A model generated the notes under the pieces. That model was not told the DNA's origin. It was given only the letters and a program-made list of their open reading frames with translations, and made no database searches. DNA of 64,000 nt, from NCBI RefSeq assembly GCF_900114915.1, contig NZ_FOUS01000019.1, positions 1 to 64,000 on the forward strand. Reading direction: 5' to 3'. This stretch comes from Bradyrhizobium sp. Rc3b. Lineage in GTDB: Bacteria; Pseudomonadota; Alphaproteobacteria; Rhizobiales; Xanthobacteraceae. Below, one piece after another: positions 1 through 6,975 of the stretch; the first letter of the stretch is position 1; every line of letters begins with the position of its first letter. Made by a program: the position numbers and the translations under genes.

Positions 1-562
1 CAGGGCGGGTAGTCCCTGTGAGCCCGAGGCTTCGTGTGGACGACGGCGCTGCCAGGCTTCGTCTCGTCTGTAAGTTTCCGGCTTTGTCGACAGGGCTGGA
101 AAAACTGCGGTGAAATGGCGGGCCGTGCGTACGGCAAAACCGTGTGGTCCTGGCCGTCGTTGCCACGGTCAAGTCCTTGCGAAGGTGCGAGCGAGCCCAA
201 CCGGGCAGACTGCATCATCCAAATTCGCGGGGCGAGGGAGGCCAGAAGGAATGGTCGGCTCCCGGGAGATCACGGCATAAGCCGTCCAGCCATCGCGCAG
301 GGAAGGCCGAGTGATCGGCACCACCTGTATGCTGCTGTGCGGTTCTTCCGGCGCGTGCTTTTCGCGCAGCAGACCGCGGGTGCGAGCCAGCACCCGGCCT
401 TCCCTGCGCCCTCTTGGCCTTAGAGGGTAGCGAGACCAAGCAAAGCTCGGGCGAAATCAGCCGCGAGAATGCGAAGGTGTGTCTGCCGTCATGCTTGAAA
501 GGGCAACCGGACTGCAGGAGGATACGAGGCCGGCAGTTCGACGGCGATCCGCGTTTTTCGAG
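1..562. other. Region without a confident gene
   Basis: Short open frames exist on both strands here, but none has a recognisable domain, a convincing ribosome binding site or codon use like the neighbours. The segment lies downstream of the leftward YeeE/YedE gene. Its text reminds me of GC-rich sequence that I believe is dispersed between genes in Bradyrhizobium and Rhodopseudomonas genomes, but that is memory and not something shown here. Confidence 0.3.
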
Positions 563-1642
563 TCAGGTCGAGACCCCGAACAGTCTGCGAACGGCCGGCA
601 GCCACTCGCCGGTCATCGTGAACTCGAGCCCGAGGCGGGCGCCGCAGGCGATGGCCACCATCGTGACGGGGGCCGAAACCGCGAGCGTCGACAGCGCGCT
701 CAGGCCCTGACCGATGGTGCAGCCCATCGACATGATGCCGCCGATGCCCATCAGCAGCGCGCCGATCATGTGACGCTTCAGCTCGCGTGCGTCGTCGCAC
801 GCTTCCCAGCGGAATCCGCGCGCGAGCATCGCGGCGGCAAACGAGCCGGCGACGACGCCGGCAACCGAGCCGATGCCGAAATTGAGCCGCGCGCCGGAGA
901 AGGTGGCGACGTAGAGAATGGCATCACCAAGCGGTGCCACGAAGCTGAGCGAGGAGACCCGCACGGGGTCGAACTCGTCGTCGGCAAGCCATCCGGTGGC
1001 AAACCAGCCGAACGCAATCGCGGCGCCGACGGCAATGCCGGAGGCCAGGAGCCGCGGCGACCGGATCAGCCTGCCATCTGCAAGGGCCCAGAAGGCGAGC
1101 GCGGCGGACATCGCCACGACGAGGATCGCGCGCATCGCGCTGCCTGCGCCGAGCAGCGACGTCAAGGTCTGGGTGCTTCCCTCGGGTAGCCGCAACGACA
1201 ACGGCTCGATCAGCATCAGGCGCAGCATGCCGGTGATGCCGCGCATGGTCGCGAGCGCCGACAGGCCGAGCACGAGAAAGACCACGATGGCGCGCAGATC
1301 GCCGCCGCCAACGCGCACCAGCGTGCCGAAGCCGCAGGTGCCGACCAGCGCCATGCCGACGCCGAACATCAGCCCGCCGATGATCGCACCGCCAAGTCCG
1401 ATCGACGCCGTGAGGTAGATCGACCGCGACAGATCGACAATGCCGAACGCGGCGAGCGCCTGGGTCGCGAGCAGAGCGACTGCCGCGGCCAGCGCGAAGG
1501 ATTTCAGCCGACGAAAATCCGATCCGAAGAATGCGTCCTCGAGCATCGCCAGCGTACAGAAACGACCCGCGCGGCCGGCAACGCCGAGCACGGCACCGGC
1601 GGCAAGCCCGCATGCGAACGCTATGGTCGAAGGGCTCAGCAT
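563..1642 (-). CDS. YeeE/YedE family thiosulfate permease (first copy)
   Basis: Polytopic inner-membrane protein of 359 residues in the YeeE/YedE (TsuA-like) family, which imports thiosulfate or related sulfur compounds. Family cysteines are visible: Cys29 in GRFCTLAM, a second in VGTCGFGT near residue 103, and a third in SMGCTIGQG near residue 310. In TsuA such cysteines line the path of the substrate. It is the last gene of a leftward group with soxS and the ArsR repressor, which ties it to sulfur control. A second family member closes the sox operon at the other side of the island. The substrate (thiosulfate versus another sulfur species) is inferred from context. Confidence 0.85.
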   Translation of the reverse strand: MLSPSTIAFACGLAAGAVLGVAGRAGRFCTLAMLEDAFFGSDFRRLKSFALAAAVALLATQALAAFGIVDLSRSIYLTASIGLGGAIIGGLMFGVGMALVGTCGFGTLVRVGGGDLRAIVVFLVLGLSALATMRGITGMLRLMLIEPLSLRLPEGSTQTLTSLLGAGSAMRAILVVAMSAALAFWALADGRLIRSPRLLASGIAVGAAIAFGWFATGWLADDEFDPVRVSSLSFVAPLGDAILYVATFSGARLNFGIGSVAGVVAGSFAAAMLARGFRWEACDDARELKRHMIGALLMGIGGIMSMGCTIGQGLSALSTLAVSAPVTMVAIACGARLGLEFTMTGEWLPAVRRLFGVST

Positions 1643-1716
1643 TCCTCCCGCTTCGTTTTTGGTTCTGCCTTGCGGGTAGTCTGCCCCGGTGGGGCGCGAA
1701 AATCCAGCGTGGAGAA

Positions 1717-2067
1717 CTACCGGCGGCGCCGGCGAACCGGCTCGCAGAACACGTCGTAAACGGCGGTGAGAATCTTGCGGACGTCCTCGCTGGCGAGACT
1801 GTAGTAGATCGTCTTGCCGTCGCGGCGGGTCGTCACCAGCCGATCGAGCCGCAACCGCGCGAGCTGCTGGGAGACGGTCGATTGGCGCTCGCCAAGGAAC
1901 TGCTCGAGCTCGGTCACGGACTTCTCGCCCTCGGAGAGGATGCAGAGCAGCAGCAATCGGGACTCGTGCGACAGCGCCTTGAGCATGTCGCTGGCCTCGC
2001 GCGCCTTCTCGATCATCTGCTCGAGTTCGGCGGAGCCCTCGATATCCTTCAGCTTTGGCAACGGCAT
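1717..2067 (-). CDS. soxR: ArsR-family persulfide-sensing repressor (SoxR/BigR/SqrR-like)
   Basis: A 116-residue winged-helix repressor of the ArsR family. The helix-turn-helix lies around residues 55-85 (SVTELEQFLGERQSTVSQQL). Two cysteines, Cys42 in LLLLCIL and Cys108 in VFCEPV, sit at the positions I recall for the redox pair of BigR (Cys42/Cys108) and SqrR, which form a di- or tetrasulfide bridge with persulfide and leave the DNA. It should therefore repress the sox genes until reactive sulfur appears. It lies between soxS and the YeeE/YedE gene in one leftward group. AT-rich candidate operators lie at three promoters of the island. This SoxR is an ArsR protein and is unrelated to the MerR-type SoxR of enterobacteria. 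Confidence 0.88.
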   Translation of the reverse strand: MPLPKLKDIEGSAELEQMIEKAREASDMLKALSHESRLLLLCILSEGEKSVTELEQFLGERQSTVSQQLARLRLDRLVTTRRDGKTIYYSLASEDVRKILTAVYDVFCEPVRRRRR

Positions 2068-2102
2068 CGCGTCAAGTTCCTCTCAGAAAATCCGCAAGAT
2101 GG

Positions 2103-2474
2103 TCACGACCTCCCGGGTTCCGATCCCGTGTTTGACAGGATTCGGTCCAACAAGCCGAAGAAGAAGGCATCGCCGGGATAGCCGCGAATGCGCCCGATCT
2201 CGCGGCCCCCTTGTACCACGATGAAGGTCGGCGTGAAGGGACCCGGATCGATTCCGGCGAGATCGGCGGGAAGGGGGCTGTTCAGGTCGACCCGGCGCAG
2301 TGGTGCAGCCCGGCTTTCGTCGGTCTTGCCGTAGATCGGGGCGATCTCGGCGTTGAAGCGCGCGCACCAGGCGCAGCCGGCGCGCTCGAACATGACGAGC
2401 TCGGCGGCGCGCGATGCCGTCGCGGGCAGCGTGAGCCCGACGGCGAGCGCGAGCAAAACGATGATTCTGTGCAT
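2103..2474 (-). CDS. soxS: SoxS-like periplasmic thioredoxin
   Basis: A 123-residue protein with an N-terminal signal peptide (cleavage likely after SRAAE) and a thioredoxin-like fold with a CAWC redox motif near residue 35. SoxS proteins keep the sulfur carrier SoxYZ in its active reduced state in the periplasm. It is the first gene of the leftward group soxS, ArsR repressor, YeeE/YedE, and is divergent from soxV, as expected for a sox locus. The cis-proline region PFTPTFIV is present. It is unrelated to the AraC-type SoxS of E. coli. Confidence 0.83.
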   Translation of the reverse strand: MHRIIVLLALAVGLTLPATASRAAELVMFERAGCAWCARFNAEIAPIYGKTDESRAAPLRRVDLNSPLPADLAGIDPGPFTPTFIVVQGGREIGRIRGYPGDAFFFGLLDRILSNTGSEPGRS

Positions 2475-2537
2475 GCTGCGTAACCGGCCTTTGCAGACTT
2501 CCTCGTGAAGGACTTGCTTTCCAAACGTCCTCGGCGC

Positions 2538-2562
2538 TTTATATCATTAAATTCGTATATGT
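2538..2562. promoter_or_regulatory. AT-rich candidate operator between soxS and soxV
   Basis: An AT-rich stretch (core ATATCATTAAATTCGTATAT) stands out in GC-rich surroundings, in the divergent soxS/soxV promoter. Read on the minus strand it shares the pattern CGAAT followed by AT-rich sequence with the site in front of soxW. It is a candidate operator for the BigR-like repressor. Confidence 0.4.
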
Positions 2563-2580
2563 GCTAGGGATGGGGCGGAA

Positions 2581-3312
2581 ATGACCTTGGACGTTACGCT
2601 GGGTGCGGCCTTCGTCGCGGGCCTGTTGTCGTTCCTGTCGCCCTGCATCCTGCCCCTGGTGCCGCCCTTCCTGTGCTACATGGCCGGCGTCTCGGTCACG
2701 GATCTGTCCGGCGACAGGCCGGATCTGCGGCCGCGGATCCTGATCTCCGCGCTGGCCTTCGTGGCGGGCTTTTCGCTGGTGTTCGTCGCGCTCGGCTCGA
2801 CCGCCTCGATCGCGGGACACTTCATTTCCGCGCACCTGTCGACGCTCGGCATCGTCGCCGGCGGGCTGATTATCGTCATGGGCCTGCATTTCCTGGGGCT
2901 CCTTCGGATTCCGCTGCTCTATCGCAGCGCGACCGTGCAAGTTGACAACCGCCCGGCCGGCGTGGCGGGGGCCTTCGTCATGGGCCTGGCCTTTGCGTTT
3001 GGCTGGACGCCCTGTGCCGGCCCCATCCTCGCCGCCGTCCTGCTGATGGCGGGATCGGAGGACACGACCGGACGGGGCGCACTGCTGCTCCTCGCCTATT
3101 CGGTCGGGACCGGCATTCCCTTCCTGGTCGCGGCGGCCTTCACCGGTCGCTTCATTGCCGCGCTTGGCCGTGTGCGCCGGCATCTCGGTCTGATCGAGAA
3201 GACGATGGGCGTATTCCTGGTCGCGACGGGTCTGATGTTCCTGACCGGATTGATGCCCGTGGTCTCCGAATGGCTGCTCGAGCATTTTCCTGCATTGACC
3301 AGCATCGGCTGA
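2581..3312 (+). CDS. soxV: SoxV, CcdA-family thiol-disulfide transporter
   Basis: A 243-residue polytopic membrane protein of the CcdA/DsbD transmembrane family. It has about six membrane segments and the two conserved cysteines, in SPCILPLVPPF (near residue 21) and in GWTPCAGPIL (near residue 146). SoxV carries electrons from cytosolic thioredoxin to the periplasmic thioredoxins SoxW and SoxS, needed for SoxYZ activity and cytochrome maturation. It is divergent from soxS and followed tail to tail by an unknown exported protein. It could also serve c-type cytochrome biogenesis in general; context favours the sox role. Confidence 0.87.
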   Translation: MTLDVTLGAAFVAGLLSFLSPCILPLVPPFLCYMAGVSVTDLSGDRPDLRPRILISALAFVAGFSLVFVALGSTASIAGHFISAHLSTLGIVAGGLIIVMGLHFLGLLRIPLLYRSATVQVDNRPAGVAGAFVMGLAFAFGWTPCAGPILAAVLLMAGSEDTTGRGALLLLAYSVGTGIPFLVAAAFTGRFIAALGRVRRHLGLIEKTMGVFLVATGLMFLTGLMPVVSEWLLEHFPALTSIG

Positions 3313-3314
3313 GG

Positions 3315-4034
3315 CTAGCCGTAACGGAAGTCGAGCAACTGGGCAGAGGATTGCAGTTCGATGAGGTAACGATGCACGAGCGGGCCGTCGCCCGCCATCG
3401 CGGCATGAGCGATCTCGCCGCTGCTGGCGATTGCGCCGTCGATCAGGCGGCGGAATTCACCTTGGACGGCGATCTCGCTGTTTGCCCATTCGTTACAGCG
3501 TTGAAGCCGATCGCGGAACGCACTCGCGGCGGCGACGGTGTCCTCGGCATTCGCCGATGCCGGCTGTTCGCCGTACCTGGTGGCGGCGATACGCAACGCT
3601 TCCATGGCGGGCGCGATCTCGAAGATGCAATCGCCGAGGTCGTACAGGCCCGCGTGACGCCTGAGCGCGTGAAAAGCCTGCCGAACCGCAAGCAACTCGC
3701 GGCCAGCGGCGACATTGTCTCCGCGGTCCAGCGCGCCCGTGATCGCCGTGAGTCTCTCGCGACCTCCGTCGAGAAATCGCGTCAATTCGGCCGGCGCATA
3801 AGCGGGCGGGGGACCGGATGTGCTCGGCACAAGCCGCTTCCACCCGGCGACCGCTTCGTCCGTCTCGATCTGCGCCAGTGCGAAATTTCCAGTGCGCGCA
3901 TAGCTCGCGGCGGTGCGCAGATTGGCCATGATCGGCGCCATCGCCGATGCGAAATCCGCAGGTCTATCGGCTTCCGCGCCGAGCGCGAGCGCGTTCGAGG
4001 CCAGCCATGCCAGCAGCACGATGGTGCAGCGCAA
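3315..4034 (-). CDS. Unknown exported protein in the sox locus
   Basis: A 239-residue protein I do not recognise. It begins with a signal peptide (hydrophobic stretch CTIVLLAWLASNALA, likely cut after LGA). The rest looks almost fully helical, rich in Ala, Arg and Glu, with only one cysteine in the mature part (near residue 159) and no CxxCH haem motif. The start is supported by an AAGGAGAT-like ribosome binding site seen on the minus strand. It ends 2 bases from the soxV stop and its promoter faces soxW, sharing the AT-rich site between them, so it is probably controlled with the sox genes. A periplasmic four-helix protein is a guess from composition only. Confidence 0.75.
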   Translation of the reverse strand: MRCTIVLLAWLASNALALGAEADRPADFASAMAPIMANLRTAASYARTGNFALAQIETDEAVAGWKRLVPSTSGPPPAYAPAELTRFLDGGRERLTAITGALDRGDNVAAGRELLAVRQAFHALRRHAGLYDLGDCIFEIAPAMEALRIAATRYGEQPASANAEDTVAAASAFRDRLQRCNEWANSEIAVQGEFRRLIDGAIASSGEIAHAAMAGDGPLVHRYLIELQSSAQLLDFRYG

Positions 4035-4051
4035 GATAGGATCTCCTTGTC

Positions 4052-4079
4052 ACATTCGTGTATTCGAATATCATAATGA
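4052..4079. promoter_or_regulatory. Candidate SoxR/BigR operator in front of soxW
   Basis: The sequence ATTCGTGTATTCGAAT fits the ATTC-N8-GAAT pattern I recall for SqrR, and overlaps the palindrome TATTCGAATA. It is followed by ATATCATAAT, which recurs in front of soxX. On the minus strand TATGAT is a good -10 box for the unknown leftward gene. Confidence 0.45.
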
Positions 4080-4699
4080 AAATGAGCAACGCGCAAGACC
4101 TTCCGAGGCACGAAACCCCGACCTCGCTTCGCAAGCCGACGCGACGCGGCGTCCTCGCATTCGCTGCAGGCGCGGCGTTGGCCGGCCGCGGCGCGGCGGC
4201 GGCCGAGGCAGTCGTCGGAGAAGACGGGCTCTATCACGAGCCCTGGTTTCTGCAGAGCTTCCTCGATCTGCGCGAGGATCTGGAGGGCGCTGCGGCCGGC
4301 GGCAAGCGGCTTGCCATCATGTGGGAGCTGCGCGGCTGCCCCTATTGCCGCGAGACGCATCTTGTGAACTTCGCCGATGCCGGCATCGCCAGCTATATCC
4401 GCGACAATTTCGAGGTGTTGCAGCTCAACCTGATCGGCTCGCGCAAGGTGACGGACTTCGACCGCCAGGAATTAACAGAGAAAGAGCTCGCCCAGAAATA
4501 CGGGATCCGGTTCACGCCGACCTTTCAGTTCTTTCCACCATCCGCCGATGGCCTCGAAACAAAGGATGCAATGGCGCGCGAGGTGGCGCGGGCACCCGGC
4601 TATCTCAAGCCGCCGCACTTCCTGGCGATGTTTCGCTTCGTGCGGGAGCGCGCTTACGAGCGCGGCTCGTTCCGGGATTTTCTCGCCGCGAACGGCTGA
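4076..4699 (+). CDS. soxW: SoxW-like thioredoxin with Tat signal
   Basis: About 207 residues. A twin-arginine signal (TRRGVLAFAAG) precedes a thioredoxin-like domain with the motif CPYC (LRGCPYCRETH) and the cis-proline strand RFTPTFQFF. SoxW reduces periplasmic thiols in the sox pathway with electrons from SoxV. Start codons ATG at 4076 and 4082 are both possible; neither has a strong ribosome binding site, and an upstream GTG would lie inside the proposed operator. The protein is longer at the C terminus than simple thioredoxins (KPPHFLAMFRFV region), as in the SoxW/thioredoxin-fold family linked to sox loci. The gene lies just before the soxX promoter. Confidence 0.83.
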   Translation: MKMSNAQDLPRHETPTSLRKPTRRGVLAFAAGAALAGRGAAAAEAVVGEDGLYHEPWFLQSFLDLREDLEGAAAGGKRLAIMWELRGCPYCRETHLVNFADAGIASYIRDNFEVLQLNLIGSRKVTDFDRQELTEKELAQKYGIRFTPTFQFFPPSADGLETKDAMAREVARAPGYLKPPHFLAMFRFVRERAYERGSFRDFLAANG

Positions 4700-4721
4700 T
4701 GCGGAACGCCGTCGAATTCCG

Positions 4722-4766
4722 CTTGACGCCAGCGTTTATATGAACATATCATAATAACTGAATTTG
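4722..4766 (+). promoter_or_regulatory. Candidate promoter/operator of the soxXYZABCD operon
   Basis: A TTGACG hexamer is followed by AT-rich sequence containing ATGAACATATCATAATAA. The ATATCATAAT part is shared with the soxW site. It lies about 60-100 bases before the soxX start. It is probably the main sox operon promoter under the ArsR-type repressor; the exact -10 box is not clear. Confidence 0.4.
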
Positions 4767-4825
4767 ATGGACTGTGAGTCCGTCGTGACCAAGCGGGCGT
4801 CACCCCGCGATCCGAGGGTAGGAAC

Positions 4826-5281
4826 ATGCGGCGCTCGCTTGCAGCTGCGTTTGCACTTTGTCTGTCGGCCGGAAGCGCTCTGGCGCAAGATCCGAACAAG
4901 GAGCCGATCAGGCTCGATATCGTCAACGACTCCTTGCCGAAATCCCTGACCGGCGCGCCCGGTAATGCCGCCGCCGGCAAGAAGGTATTTCTGACGCGCA
5001 CGCTCGGCAATTGCCTGGCCTGCCACCAGGTCACCAGCCTGAAGTCCGAGGATTTCCACGGCGAGTTCGGTCCATCCCTGGACGGCGTGGCCGGCCGCTA
5101 CACCGAGGAGCAATTGCGCCTCATCATCGCCGACCCCAAGCGCATCTTTACCGACACCGTCATGCCGGCGTTCTTCCGGAATGATGGCCTCAGCCGGGTG
5201 CGCCCGGAGTTCGTCGGCAAGTCCATTTTGACGGCCGCGCAGGTCGAGGACGTCATCGCTTTTCTCAAGACGCTGAACTGA
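4826..5281 (+). CDS. soxX: SoxX, monohaem c-type cytochrome of SoxAX
   Basis: A 151-residue periplasmic cytochrome c. The signal peptide ends at ALAQ (about residue 21). One haem site, CLACH, is at residues 63-67. VMPAFF near residue 112 may give the distal methionine. SoxX accepts electrons from SoxA when the complex couples thiosulfate to SoxYZ. It is the first gene of the core operon; a gap of 18 bases separates it from soxY. Length and motif fit SoxX. Confidence 0.92.
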   Translation: MRRSLAAAFALCLSAGSALAQDPNKEPIRLDIVNDSLPKSLTGAPGNAAAGKKVFLTRTLGNCLACHQVTSLKSEDFHGEFGPSLDGVAGRYTEEQLRLIIADPKRIFTDTVMPAFFRNDGLSRVRPEFVGKSILTAAQVEDVIAFLKTLN

Positions 5282-5299
5282 CGGCGAGGAGGATCAGGA

Positions 5300-5752
5300 A
5301 TGAGAGCCATCAATCGACGGCAGGCATTTGCGCTCGGGGGCGGCTTCGTCATGCTGACGCTGATGCCCATCGCAGCCGATGCCGAGGTGACGGGCGATGC
5401 GGCGAAGTGGATCGAGACGTTCACCGGCGGCAAGCCGCCTGCCAAGGGCAAGATCGCGCTCGACCTGCCGGAGATCGCGGAGAACGGCAACACCGTGCCG
5501 CTCTCGATCAACATCGAGAGCCCGATGACGGCAGACGCCTATGTGAAAGACGTTCTGATCATCGCCGACGGCAACCCCAATGCGGGCGTGGCGACGCTGT
5601 CGTTTACGCCGCTGTCGGGCAAGGCGGAAGCTTCGATCCGGATCCGGCTTGCGACCACGCAGAACGTGATTGCGGTCGCGAAGATGAGTGACGGTTCGCT
5701 GTTCATGGAGCAGAAGACCGTCAAGGTCACCATCGGCGGCTGCGGCGGCTAG
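5300..5752 (+). CDS. soxY: SoxY, sulfur-carrier subunit
   Basis: A 150-residue exported protein with a signal sequence carrying twin arginine-like residues (INRRQAFALGGGFVML). It ends in the SoxY swinging arm IGGCGG; Cys148 holds the sulfur chain during thiosulfate oxidation. SoxY pairs with SoxZ, whose gene follows after 18 bases. A GAGGAGGATC ribosome binding site precedes the ATG. Confidence 0.96.
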   Translation: MRAINRRQAFALGGGFVMLTLMPIAADAEVTGDAAKWIETFTGGKPPAKGKIALDLPEIAENGNTVPLSINIESPMTADAYVKDVLIIADGNPNAGVATLSFTPLSGKAEASIRIRLATTQNVIAVAKMSDGSLFMEQKTVKVTIGGCGG

Positions 5753-5770
5753 GGCGTCAGGAGAGGAACA

Positions 5771-6097
5771 ATGGCAGACAAACCGCGCATCAAGCTTCCC
5801 AAGGAAGCGGCCAAAGGCGAGGTGATCCAGATCAAGACCCTGGTCTCGCATGTCATGGAATCCGGCCAGCGCAAGGACGCGCAGGGCAAGGCCATTCCGC
5901 GCAAGATCATCAACAAGTTCGCCTGCGAGTTCAACGGAAAGCCGGTGTTCTCCTGCGCGCTCGAGCCTGCGATCTCGGCCAATCCCTACGTCCAGTTCGA
6001 CGCGCGGGTCGACGAAGCCGGCACGTTCAAGTTCTCCTGGACGGACGACGATGGCACGGTGATCACGGCTGAAGAGAAGATTGCGTTCAAGGCATGA
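5771..6097 (+). CDS. soxZ: SoxZ, partner of SoxY
   Basis: A 108-residue beta-sandwich protein without a signal peptide; SoxZ is known to travel to the periplasm with SoxY by the Tat route. The opening KPRIKLPKEAAKGEVIQIKT and the closing FKFSWTDDDG region are typical of SoxZ. It follows soxY directly with a GAGAGGA ribosome binding site. Confidence 0.95.
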   Translation: MADKPRIKLPKEAAKGEVIQIKTLVSHVMESGQRKDAQGKAIPRKIINKFACEFNGKPVFSCALEPAISANPYVQFDARVDEAGTFKFSWTDDDGTVITAEEKIAFKA

Positions 6098-6126
6098 TGC
6101 GCATCGCGCATTGAGGGAGGCACGCA

Positions 6127-6948
6127 ATGGCGCGACGATATGTTGGGTTGGCCGCTCTGGTCGCGGCCGCCGCGTCGGTTGCGACGCTCGCGGTCGCTGA
6201 GGACGCCGAGCGCAAGGGCATCGCGGCGCCGCCCGGCCACGTCTTCAAGACCATCATCTCCGGCTACGAATTTCGCAGCAAGGAGACCCGCGCGCTGCAG
6301 GACGACGATCTCGAGAATCCGGGCTTCCTCGCCGTGGAGCGCGCGGCTGACGTCTGGAAGAAGGTCGAGGGCAGCGAGGGCAAGTCCTGCATGAGCTGTC
6401 ACGGCGAGGCCGAGACCAGCATGAAGGGCGTCGGCGCCGCCATGCCGAAATGGGACGACAAGCTGAAGAAGCCGGTCAATCTCGAACAGCGCATCAACAT
6501 CTGCCGCAGCGAGCACATGAAGGCCGAGCCCTGGAAATTCAAATCCCGTGAGCTGACCGACATGACAGCGTTCGTGCGCTACCAATCGCGCGGCATGAAA
6601 GTCTCGGTGAAGACCGACGGGCCGATGTCGCCCTGGTTCGAGCGCGGCAAGCAGATCTATTACACGCGCTACGGCCAACTCGATCTCGCCTGCGAGTCCT
6701 GCCACGAGCGCAACAACGGCAAGTTCATGCGCGCGGACTTCCTGAGCCAGGGCCAGACCAACGGTTTTCCGACCTATCGGCTGCGCGACCAGCGCCTGGT
6801 GCCACTGCATGAGCGATTCGAAGGCTGCATGTTCGACGTGCGCGCCGAGCCGTTCAAGCCGCTATCGGACGAGTTCCTCGCGCTCGAGCTCTATGTGGCC
6901 TGGCGCGGCATCGGCCTTCCGGTCGAGACGCCGTCGGTGCGCAACTGA
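6127..6948 (+). CDS. soxA: SoxA, dihaem c-type cytochrome
   Basis: A 273-residue exported cytochrome. Two haem sites are present: CMSCH at residues 88-92 and CESCH at 189-193. Cys126 is a candidate ligand of the first haem. Cys234 (FEGCMFD) is the expected catalytic cysteine, persulfidated in the SoxAX complex that joins thiosulfate to SoxY. The two-haem form differs from the monohaem SoxA of some other lineages. It lies between soxZ and soxB in the core operon. Confidence 0.94.
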   Translation: MARRYVGLAALVAAAASVATLAVAEDAERKGIAAPPGHVFKTIISGYEFRSKETRALQDDDLENPGFLAVERAADVWKKVEGSEGKSCMSCHGEAETSMKGVGAAMPKWDDKLKKPVNLEQRINICRSEHMKAEPWKFKSRELTDMTAFVRYQSRGMKVSVKTDGPMSPWFERGKQIYYTRYGQLDLACESCHERNNGKFMRADFLSQGQTNGFPTYRLRDQRLVPLHERFEGCMFDVRAEPFKPLSDEFLALELYVAWRGIGLPVETPSVRN

Positions 6949-6975
6949 AACGTTGAGCTTGCAGGAGTGTTGCGC

